The translations under genes and the position numbers were made by a program. From Branchiostoma lanceolatum (taxonomy: Eukaryota; Chordata; Leptocardii; Amphioxiformes; Branchiostomatidae): 64,000 nt of DNA. This document shows, in pieces, positions 32,801 through 44,800 of the stretch. The DNA lies in assembly GCF_035083965.1 (NCBI RefSeq), contig NC_089740.1:15350552-15414551 (forward strand). The letters run 5' to 3'. The stretch's first letter is position 1; every line of letters starts with the position of its first letter. The notes beneath the pieces are model-generated. The model was not told where the DNA came from and searched no databases. It saw only the letters and a list, made by a program, of their open reading frames with translations.

Positions 32801-35800
32801 GCCCCCTGCTGAGTGCACAATGTTGCGTGGCCCAAGGGCTACTGAAACGGAGAAGTGAGCCGCTCTATGCACCACCTGGTGCGTAAAGGACTCAGCAACC
32901 TCAACTTAGCTTTAACAGACGATACGTATCTCGTTATTGACATGGAGAGTAGAGACACAATAAGGCGGTTCACGATTCTAAGTACGCATGCGCATTCAAA
33001 CAGTTCTTGTCTCGACAATTGTCTCGATTTTCATAAACAATGTTCAGACGTCTTTTTGTTTATGTCTCAGGGGCCTTTACCTTTCACATATTACCCGCGA
33101 TACATTTCGCAGCGCATGCGTGCTTAGAACCTTGAACCTCCTTATTAGGACACAGACGACAGTTGAACTTTGACCCACCTGTTTCTCAGCCAGATGTAGT
33201 CATAGTAGTGAACCACCTTCTGGCGGAGGTCATGGGGAACGTCCTGGTCATCCATGTGCGCCTGCGCACAAAAACAACAGAGAACCTCAATTTGTTTGTT
33301 TGTATTGCATACCCGGTAAACCGCCTCCTGGCGCAACACACCAGGTTTGTACTGAACAACTAGTACAAGCTGCATATCCGGACAGATTAATTTGCTCCAC
33401 TCACACCGGGAAGGACCGCTACTCTTATCGATAAGTGTGATGTTTTTTAACGTGCTCGAGGTGTGGCTCTCCTCAAACACGGTACCTTCCTTTAACGTCC
33501 TATCCGAGGGACGTCCCCAACTGAACCTGGGTACTCATGTTCAGCTGAGTAGAGTGAGGGAATTGGTGAAAAGTGGTGAAATGTACTAGACATAGCAACC
33601 TGCCTAGTCAATCCTTACCTTTGTAGCCTTCAGCTTTTCTTCAAAAGAGACCTTGAAAGCCTCGGCATTGGACAAGGTTGAAGCGACGTTCCCGAGAACA
33701 AACCCGAACATCATCTTGCCAAACACCATTACCACAGCAGCGCAGACTGGGGGGGATAGTGGTGGTCAGTGACGTGATTACATAGTCTTTTATGTACGCA
33801 TATGCAGAAGTTTGCCTTTTCCTGACACTTTAGTCAGAGATACTGGAATAGAATATGAGAACTTGCAATACTTGGCAGAGCCAAGTGGTGTAAGATATGT
33901 ACTAGCTAGTAGCTTAGTCCCAGCTGATACAGGTCGATAAATAGATTGATCATACTCTCTAACACAACACATACGTGACACAGGTTGTCTCTGAATCCCC
34001 ACTCCGTACTTATAGTCAGGTTTAAAGCAGACAGTTAAAAATATTTTTAGAAGCAATTATCAATATTGTGTCGACGTGAGAAACAATTCATTCAAACCAC
34101 ATACTCATCTCTACTGGAGAAAATGCGTGGATGTCTCCATAGCCAGTTGATGTCAGCGTAGCAACTGTCCAGTACACCGTGGACACGTAGGCTTGTAAGG
34201 CCGGGGGTACGACCACTGGACCACCCTCCTCATGATGCCCTTCTTCCTCCTCCTCTTCCGAGTGATCCTCTTCCTCTTCCTCCTCCCCCTCGTGATGCTC
34301 CTCCTCTTCTTCACCATGTTCACCACTAGCATGCATCTCTGGAGTAAACATCAGACGGTTTATCCTACTTGGACCGTGTCTATGTGGTAAAACTCGGTCG
34401 AAGAGGGGGGGGGGGTATTTACAAATGGACATCGTTCGTCGTTCGTTCGTTAAGACCCGAGTACTTATAGTATAGTGCCTACTGGCGCACGTAGGGCAGC
34501 ATGTTTCCTTGCTTGTTCACTGGCAGGGTATATTTTTACAGGGAGGGGTTGCTAGCCTTTCACCTTTAACATGCTCGATGCACCTCGAACACGGGACCCC
34601 GATTTTGTGTCCCCAATGAAAGACGGGTTCAGCTTCAACAGAGATGCCCTTCCCAAGATTGAACCGGGGTCTCCCTGAAACCAACTGATTGGAGCTAGGA
34701 GTTTAATTGTCAGGCTACTACCAGTTGAGCTACAGGGACATCCCACAAATGGATATGTTATAAAAACAGACGTAACCAGAATGTAAATACTGCATGTCAA
34801 ACAAGGTGGAAGACGAAACACATTTTATGTCAAGTTGCCCATTCTACGACCATGAAAGAAATGAGCTGTTTAAAGAGGCCACCATTTTCCATCCTAATTT
34901 CTCCACATTTTCAGACGAAAAGAAAACTACTCTCCTCTTAACATCACAAAACCCATACATTACAGAAAAAGTGGGATCATTCGTCTTCCACTGTCTCGCA
35001 AAAAAAAGCCGAACCCAATAAGCTAGAACTTAGTGTCAGTAGGTAAGACTAGAGTAGTCATATGTTATATTGTTCATCATTATCTGTCCGTCCACTCTGT
35101 GTTATGTATACATGTACATGTACATGAACTTGCCATTAGCCTACGGGCAGGAATTTGCAATAAACTTTCTAATGAGCTGAGAACTTACGCATATCGTGGA
35201 CCCAAGTGTTCTTCTGGCACTTGCCGAGCGGGCACGCGGCGATGTAGAAGAAACAGGCGAGCAGATGGATCACGAGCAGCACCTCCACCAGGGACTGGTA
35301 CAGGCGGGCCATCAAGGCGCTGCAAGATGGACAGGCGAGGAGCCAATCAAAGGGAGTCATGGTGTCTGATTGACAGGCGAGGAGCCAATCAAAGGGAGTC
35401 ATGGTCTCTGATTGACAGGCGAGGAGCCAATCAAAGGGAGTCATGGTCTCTGATTGAAAGGTGAGGAGCCAATCAAAGGGAGTCATGGTCTCTGATTGAC
35501 AGGCGAGGAGCCAATCAAAGGGAGTCATGGTCTCTGATTGACAGGCGAGGAGCCAATCAAAGGGAGTCATGGTCTCTGATTGAAAGGCGAGGAGCCAATC
35601 AAAGGGAGTCATGGTCACTGATTGACAGGCGAGGAGCCAATCAAAGGGAGTCATGGTCTCATATCTGTGCTCATTATCATCTCAGCGCTGAAGTCTCGAG
35701 GACTTATTTAAAAATTGACTCAGAAAATCTACCTGGCTCGGAAAAGAACAAGAAATAGCCATGCCTTCAAGAACCGGACTTATCAACTCAAAATTAAGGC

Positions 35801-38800
35801 GTTCAAAATTCGTTTTCCCTAGAACTATTGTGGAGTAGAATTCGTTACCACCAAATACTGTAGGAGCATCCTTACTATAGATATGGGCGGCTGGCTTTAC
35901 CGGCTATATAACGTTGGGTAACCTAAATTCGTGGGGTACTTAAAGTCGGGATTTTTCGAAAACGGGGTATCTAGGGATATTTGCTAGATTCAACATCAGT
36001 AATACCGCTAGAAATGCAAACTTGACAGACTAACGTATTCAGAACACTGTCTGAAAAGCTTCGATAACCATGCATTAGAAGTTGGCTACGTCAAAAACTC
36101 TCCGTCCCTTATTGTCACAGTCTGAGGGCTTCGTGGGAGAACTATACCACATAGTTGTTCGCTGGTTTATAAGACAAATGTCACATCCGCTTCCTGCTAA
36201 ACACAATTATTTACAATACACCTTATTAGAATCTCTTTTGCTAACCTACAACTGGACTCTAAGTGTCATTAATCATCAAAACGCCTCTTTGTTACTACAA
36301 CCAATGGCTACGGCACTACGGTGAATTTTCCCGCCGCCATATTCGTTACCCAGAATCCTGCTATTCGTCAGACGACAAACGTTTGCGAGGAACAGTTTTT
36401 TGTCCAAATGTTGTGTGTAATAGTGGACTGATGGCGATATTTTCCTCAAAGTTTGCTCTTAGCACAAGCAGAAACACATGGACATAGTAGTATTACCATT
36501 TCTACGGCATCCAGCCAACGCCCCGATGAATAATGTACAAATTTCCATGACGGTGGGGGTGAACTTTGAGTGACGTTCTACCGACTCAACACGCGGGTTG
36601 TTCCCGTAGGCCTGATGTGTGCGGTACGGCCGTTTTTTCGTGTATTTTTTTTACTTGGACACGTCTATATCCATAGCACTCTCCTCAAGCCAAGGATGGA
36701 ACGAATAGCTGCTGTATAAAATGTGATTAGCGGTAAGATATTCAAGACGAATCTTCTCTCCCGAATTAATGTGCCCCCCTGTCCGACAGCACCGTAATTG
36801 TGCGTGCGGCGGACGGTAGTTTCAAGTTGAAATATTATGGTGTCAGCACGACTAGAGACAAAATCTACCATATATATGATTAGTGCAAAGATAGTACATG
36901 ATACTGACAGAATAATAGAAAAAAAGGATGGTTTATTGTTCTGCTAGATTGATTTCAGTCAACCATTATCGGAAAAATCCCGAATTTAGGTTACCCAACG
37001 TTAGATACAGAAACACGTACTTGACCCGGAGATCTGTACCCAGCTTGTTGAAGTACTGCATTCCGCGGACGCCTCGCAGAAGATGCCAGAGGCGCAGGAG
37101 AGAAAGGACCACCAGCCGATCATGTTCATCGGCGGCAAGGGCGAAAATATCCACCGGAAGGCCCGCAACGGCGTCCACCAGAAACCCGTTTCTGTCATAA
37201 AAGTAGTTGTCGAAGATTCGGTCGTAATCGGCCTCCACGTTGCCGTGCTCGTTTATGTAACTGGTGTGGAACTTCAGCCACATCTGGAAAACAGGTTTTC
37301 AATTATGACTTAATGGTATTTTATCAAAGTGTATTGCGCTTTATGCGCCCAGCCCTTTTGGGCTTATAAGACACCAAATGATAGCATAAATGTTACGTTC
37401 AGAAAGGTAACAAAAGCAACAAGGACTTAACAGAAGGTTGAGGAAATGTCTAAATATATGTGATATGCTACAGGCAAACATAACGAACAATCATTGGACA
37501 GAGATTATCCAATCATCGAGGCTATCGAGCCATGCATCCTACATGCAGGCAGCGAGCTACATGTTTTAACTATAACCAAGGAGGTTTAATCTTAGTATAA
37601 AATCTCCTTGCTATAACTATAACTGACTTGACGACTCTTTCATTTCATCATAAAACACCGTGCAGTACGAGCACGGAGAGACTCAAACCAGTACATTCAA
37701 TTCGAGCTATAGCAGTCACATCCTTTTCTTAAAAATTAGCTTCATTGTCAACTTGAGCTCAGGCATCAGTGGTCCTTCTAAAGCTGCCATATGTAACTAG
37801 AAGCTACCCTACGGTTGAACAATGCAACGTCTCTAGTCTATTCTCTATCTTTCTTACTAATCTTAGCATACCTCAATGTAAAAGAACGCGTCGCACAGAT
37901 AGGTCAGCATGAGGATCTCCCAGGTGTGATTTTGGAACGCGGCCTGTAACGAAATCCCGAAACGTCAGAATTAACCCGTACACATCTGCTTCACATGGAA
38001 ATCCAAAGTTGGACAGCAAATACCTTCTTCAAATGAATACAAAACAAGTTCCCTTGTTTTCGATATATAAATAGCACAGGAAAAAAAGAATCATATTTCT
38101 TATGAAATTGGACAACTTAAACCATGTATCATAATCTCCATCTGTCCGTACCTTTACAGATGTATCGAAAAGCGAGAAGAAGTCGAACCTGTACATAGTA
38201 GTATACATCAGTAATTGTAGATGTAGTAAGATGCTACCTTCTTACAGTAATTGTACTTCTGCTCTATCACCGTGACTTGTATTTAGAGAAAAAATCCATC
38301 GATTAACTTTATGCCAAGTATGAGATTATTCAAAACGGCTACTACCTCCCAGGACAGCAACCAGAGCGACATGACGAGCACGAAGGAGCTCAGATGCCAG
38401 TGCAGCTTCGCCCAGGCACCGCGACCGTCGATCACGAAACGGTTCCAGCGACGGAAGCAGCTAAACGGGCGCAGGAGGATCGGCCTGGAGGCAGACACCG
38501 TCACCTCGTACTCCATCGGCTCTATGTCAACGGCGACATCCCCTGAGCGGCGGAACACAGATACTAGTTAACCGTGTGTTGGCGGGTTTGTGGCATTGGG
38601 TCCAATTTAATTTTTATCCCGACTAAATCAAGCTCTTAGCAGCCTTTCCACGGGTCAGGCCCGTTGAAGGTGAAGCCTCATAGCCCAAACTTTAGGAGAA
38701 TTGGAGACATGAAAATCCTGATCGTAATTATGATTCCGGTTGATTTATGCACATGTGCTGATAATGGTCCGGTGTTGCCAGACTCAGAGCTGTCTGTTAG

Positions 38801-41800
38801 CGTTACCACGATGTTTGAGGTGCAACCTCTGGTTACCATGGTGACCGAGAGCTACTATTAGACCGATTTTTATTGTGATCAAGAATCCTGAGCTCCTATT
38901 GGTCACTCTAGGATAGGGTTAAAGAATAGGTAAGGAATGATTTGAATAATTTTAAGGTCGCTCGCGTTCTGGGATAAAGACAATGTTCACCTGTCCTGTC
39001 CGTGGGATAGTCCTTGGCGTCTTGCCACTGATCTTGCTCGCCGTAATCCCACGATTCCTCCTTACCCGTTTCCTACATCCCCTGAGCGGCGGAACACAGA
39101 TACTAGTTAACCGTGTGTTGGCGGGTTTGTGGCATTGGGTCCAATTTAATTTTTATCCCGACTAAATCAAGCTCTTAGCAGCCTTTCCACGGGTCAGGCC
39201 CGTTGAAGGTGAAGCCTCATAGCCCAAACTTTAGGAGAATTGGAGACATGAAAATCCTGATCGTAATTATGATTCCGGTTGATTTATGCACATGTGCTGA
39301 TAATGGTCCGGTGTTGCCAGACTCAGAGCTGTCTGTTAGCGTTACCACGATGTTTGAGGTGCAACCTCTGGTTACCATGGTGACCGAGAGCTACTATTAG
39401 ACCGATTTTTATTGTGATCAAGAATCCTGAGCTCCTATTGGTCACTCTAGGATAGGGTTAAAGAATAGGTAAGGAATGATTTGAATAATTTTAAGGTCGC
39501 TCGCGTTCTGGGATAAAGACAATGTTCACCTGTCCTGTCCGTGGGATAGTCCTTGGCGTCTTGCCACTGATCTTGCTCGCCGTAATCCCACGATTCCTCC
39601 TTACCCGTTTCCTGTCTGATGACCTCCGTGCGCTCGGTGATCTGGGCATGGAGCGAGGGGTAGTGGCACAACACGTCCAACAGATCGGCTCTCGTTAGGA
39701 TATACAGGTCGCAGTTAGACTTAGCCCTGAAAAGGAGCAACATATTCTTGATTTGGGCAGCACACATACATTTCATGTATATAAATGGGCAGCACCCACA
39801 CATTTCATAAATAGGCAGCATACACACATTCCATGTGTGGGAATGGATGTCACAGAGACCGGCGATATGTAGTCAGTTTTTTCGGGGTATACGTATTTCT
39901 GGAAGATGCTTCATGTCTGTAACCAAAAGACTATCAATATTGTATTGAATGGCATTATCGTTAGAATCAAAACTAGTTTCGTTGCAAATACGTCTTAGTT
40001 GTCGTATATTTGTCACTAAATACATGACACGTCGATGACATCCAGGTAATAAGATACTCAAGATAACAGTTAAGCAATTGGATAAGATTTGAAAACGGTC
40101 AGACGTTTCTGTCAGCATCGTCAGTGACTAAATGGCAAACTGGAGTTACCAGGTTTTAAACCAAAACTCTGAAATGTTAAGTAGACAATTCTAAGATGTT
40201 TCAATAGAAGACGAAGTCAAGACAAGAATACCTGACAGTGTATTCCCAGGGTTCGTTAAGGCCGACATGCATGTGGCCGAAGAAACTGCCGGGGCCAGCT
40301 GTGCACACCGCTCGGCCGGTGACGTCGTCCTCGTCCGGAGCAATTCTCTCCACCTCTCCGCGATGCACGTAGAACATCTACCACAAATGCACACAAATTT
40401 TACGAAGTTATCATTCATCTGAAGTATAACCAGTAGGTACCTATCTGAGTGATGAGGCTGTTGTAGTTCCTTCATCTGAAGTACAGCCAGTAGGTACCTA
40501 TCTGAGTAATGAGGCTGTTGTAGTTCCTTCATCTGAAGTACAACCAGTAGGTACCTATCTGAGTAATGAGGCTGTTGTAGTTCCTTCATCTGCAGTACAG
40601 CCAGTAGGTACCCATCTGAGTAATGAGGCTGTTGTAGTTCCTTCATCTGAAGTACAGCCAGTAGGTACCCATCTGAGTAATGAGGCTGTTGTAGTTCCTT
40701 CATCTGAAGTACAGCCAGTAGGTACCCATCTGAGTAACGAGGCTGTTGTAGTTCCTTTTAACGTGCTCGAGGCACCTCCTCGATCAAGGGACTCCCATTC
40801 TACGTCCCTTCCGAAAGAAAAATGCAGCTCCAACCAGGATGCTCTTCCCTGGTCTTCAAGTTACCAACTAATTGGAACGAGGAGCTTAACTATGAGGCTG
40901 CTACCAGTTGAGCCACAGGAACATCCTTCAGTTATCAACTATGCTATGGAATAACAATCGCAGAATTATTGATCCACCGGTTCACAAGAGCTATAAAGGT
41001 TAAAGTAAGCAAGAACAAGGGAAATAAGGAAAATCTATGTAGAAAATAAAAGGCCACAGCTTCAAAATCTTTACCTATCTTTATCAATGGAAACATATCT
41101 ACAATCAAAGTGACTATTTCCGCAAGTTGGATGCGCGTGGTAGCTAATCGCTTTCTTCACCTCAGTTGGAATGTCGTTCTTTCGGACAATGGGCTCGCCC
41201 GCCAGCACGAAGGTCGGCTTGAAGTACAGCGACACCATCTTCTCGAAACCGACGTCCATCCCTTGGAAGATCGGGACTTTCTCTGCACGTAAAGGCGTTA
41301 TGAACGATTAAAGACTATGAGATGATAACTTGGGTGCCATGAGTGTGTATATGACAGTAAACCCTTCTCTTCTAAGATCTTTTCATTCTGAGAACTTTCT
41401 GTAAGCCTGCCCCAGGATACCCACACCGCCACTACCATAGACTGACTGTTCTAATGCAGGTCAATACACATTTACAACAGCAAAACAAAAGGTTATTAAA
41501 GGTTTATATGCAAAAAGTGCTGCTTCTGATTAAGGGTAAGGGTAGTCCCATCGTGTTGTTGAGGCCGTAGTGGGCAGTGGGCTGTTATCCACTGTGTCTA
41601 AGGCACAGCGCTGGGGAATTCGGAGTCCATCCCTTTCCTCCAACCACCTTTTACCTCCCCAACCGAAGTAAAGTACCCGTTTTTACACCTGCGTGGAGTG
41701 AGGGAAGTCGAGTAAGTGCCTTTCCCAAGGGAATAACTTCTAGCCAGGATCGCTAGGACGACTAAAGGCAAGTTTGTTGGCTTTGTATGTCTTCCATATG

Positions 41801-44800
41801 CAACAGATATGTATGCTGTAAAGTTTAGGTTCAGACAAGGCAACAGAAGAACAGATAAGACGCCTGCAGGGTAACTGGGTACAAACCGACGACACTCTGA
41901 TATAACGTAAACGTCACGTCAGCCTCCAGGGCGATCGGCAAATCCTGGAACAGGGAGCCGGTGTTGATGCCGCGTGTTCGGACCCACATGTACTCGTAGT
42001 GCTGGTCGACGCGTTTCTGCAGTTGTTCATCCACACCGTAGCACTGGAAGAACGAACAGTCAGGTTAACTTTGCAATTCAAAAAGAAACTGCATAAAATT
42101 TCACGGGATGAACTCAAATATGAGTACTATGAAGGTGGCAAACAATGACAGTAAAGGAGGTTAAAAACTTCTAGAGGTCGGACCAGGAAGACACCACAAG
42201 ACGTTGTCACAGACGGAGTGCTGAAGTCGTGACGAGTTTACCTTTAAGAAGGCGAAGATTAGCCTGAGTCTCTCCTGGTAGCGGGCGCGCTGTGCTGCCG
42301 CGTTGGCTAAGCTGGCCGCCACGCTGGCGATGACGTAGCCATAAAACACGATCCCGACGATCTGCAGCAGGGCCATGATCACCATCTGCCGCGGAGAAAC
42401 ACAAAAGGAAATGATTTTTTTCTTACAGTGGCATCCTCGTTAAACCAGGACCCATATCGCTCCACGTTACATCGGTCGCGGAATGGGCCCTGGTAAAAAG
42501 CTTCGCCACATATGGTTATGACGACGTCGCCACCAAAACAGCTTCAGCCAATCAGAGGGTTTGCTTCCTCTCATCGGAAGTCAACGCGCAAAGAACGCTG
42601 GGAAGCTATCGACCAATCAGGCTACGTGTTACGGCTAGCTCATTAATTATTCATGAGCTACAACTGCCGTTTTTGCCAAATAAGGTCAGCTCATTAATTA
42701 TTCATGAGCAAGTCTCGTCGACCTGCCATAACCATATGTGGCGAAGCTTTTTACCAGGGCCCATTCCGCGACCGATGTAACGTGGAGCGATATGGGTCCT
42801 GGTTTAACGAGGATGTTACAGTGGTGGATCCAGGAAAAACATCTGATACTACTGATTGACTAAAACTGCGATTCGCAATCTTTGGTAACTTAAAATCACC
42901 TACACACACGTTTAGAAAGGCGAACGTTTTTTAAAACCTCATTCACACAATATTGTTGGGGCATGAAATGGATAACGATGCATCCAGTACAGTATTTTAC
43001 CCTGTGTGCTTTATAATCGGTCCCACCACCTGCTTGTACCATACGGGATTCTTATGTCATACCTGGGCCTGATACGGGTGTTCCGGACCGTGTGATAACT
43101 ATCCGGATCACATAGGGGGTTCGGGGGTGTTATCACACAGGCTTCCATGGAATATTTCGAATGCATTTCGAGCGCGCCGGTTGCGCTGCCATCGGAAATT
43201 CGAATACCAGATTCGGAGGTTAGAATCAATGTTGCTACAGTTTCATGTTCGAGGACACAAAACTCCCTCAACGTCTGGCGCATTCCGCGTTGAAATGTGT
43301 GTTTTCTCGGGTGGGTATGACCAAGGTATGACATAATACCAACATAGTACCAACCTCATAGTCCTGGTCTAGACTGGCGGTCAGGTCTCCATAACCCACG
43401 TTGAGTGCCGTGGCGCATGCCCAGTACATACTAGTGGCGTACATTTTGCCGAATTCGTCTTCCTTAAAGTCGTGTTCGTCCACCAAGGTTCGGTGGATCC
43501 AGTTATTCTGCACGCACGGCGTGGACAGGAAGGGCGGGCAGCCCATCATCCAGACCACGCACGTGGTCCAGTGGGTGAAGATCAGCGAGTACAACAGGAA
43601 CTTTACCTCCCTGGTAAACGGGAACATTCGGATGTCAGTGATCATCAGTTAGATTTGCTACATGCGGATTGCTACATTCGTAAATGCGAAAATAAAGCAC
43701 ACGCACTGACAATGTTTGGAAACATGATGTTAGTTTATGGATAAGTTCTTTTTCAGAGAAATCATTTTGGTCTTTATCTTATGTCGCTTGCCTAAGGAAA
43801 TGTAAAAGTGCCGGACCTGATTAGACCAGTCTCTATCTCCACCTTGGACTCCAGGTAGTCGGACGCCATGAGAAGGTTGTAGGCGATCAGGACGCGGTTC
43901 AGCCGAAGAAGGGCTACAAGGGCCATAAAGTCTGTATAGTCCCACTGTGAACGATATATCAGCACATTGTCATGATTCACGACGATTTAGCTAGAATTTC
44001 CAACGAAGGGAAGATGCTATAGCAATTTAACGAAAACGGGAGTGTTATTGTAATGATGCCGAGAGCAGACCAGCCTGGCGAGCCCTATGCATGTCTACAG
44101 CCGCCATGCATCAGACACTGATGCCTACATGCGAACGATTGATTGGAGTGTTATTGGGCGTAATAGTACTAATACTGTCCTGCTACACTGTATCATGAAA
44201 TAGAGATGGATTGTCTGATAATGAATAAGCATGGTAATGTGTCGTCTCCAAAATAGACACTTCTGTCAACCCGTTCGCGAAAGGTGTTTTTGTGGAAGGC
44301 TGCTTCAGTAAAATGTTATGGCCTAACATGTGATTGAAGTCAGCAAATTCACATTAGAAAGTTTAACTAAGAAATGTCCTGTGAACATCTGAGAATCGCG
44401 TTGCTACGAGGAGCATCCCAAGACCACATACGTACGTCAGTGATGAAGGGAATGACCAGCAGCTCGATAGGAAAGCTGGCGATGATGTCCATGAGGAAGT
44501 TGGTATTGATGTAATGTCTGGCAGTCTCGACAGGGTGCGTCACCATTACGTTATTGTTATTGTAGAAGGCGGCGTGCAGCTTGATGTACCTATTAGGCGA
44601 CGGTAAGATAGAAGGTGTCTCTCCAGGTCTCGCCTCTGCTCTCCAACAATACGTCTTTCACTTTGTTGTAAACGAAATTGAAGCAAACTTAGTTTATCCC
44701 GCTCTGTGTTCTACGAAAGGTCATTGTATTTGATACGTTTCTAGCAAGCGATTCGGTCGGAAATTCCAGTTTCTTGAGTTGGCGAACGGGTTGAATTCCG

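Larger units (their letters stand above)
29793..38542 (-). other. CNGK: CNGK repeat 4 and C-terminus (exons 30-40)
   Basis: Exons are 38346-38542, 37872-37943, 37021-37283, 35189-35319, 34105-34338, 33619-33746, 33179-33261, 32610-32700, 31921-32061, 30494-30652 and 29793-30041. S4 is [12 protein letters not shown] and the filter TLTSTGYGD. The S5-pore turret in exon 34 contains a 34-residue stretch (1906-1939) with 21 Glu, 1 Asp and 6 His. CNBD4 (exons 38-40) has VFRGEVE and [18 protein letters not shown], keeping the Glu and a basic cluster at the phosphate site. The last exon runs into the 51 bp minisatellite, ending HVLDMVLGT. Confidence 0.8.

Noticed and set aside
33790..34056. 88-codon minus ORF between CNGK exons 34 and 35
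   Set aside because: No splice sites, no channel similarity, and phase-matched exons on either side leave no room for it.
35169..35654. 161-codon ORF with [12 protein letters not shown] repeats before an S5 helix
   Set aside because: The repeat part is the 42 bp minisatellite upstream of the exon 33 acceptor at 35319; only the S5 part is coding.
40191..40703. 170-codon ORF with [15 protein letters not shown] 19-residue repeats
   Set aside because: It reads a 57 bp intronic minisatellite into CNGK exon 28; the acceptor at 40377 and the phase of exon 27 exclude it.
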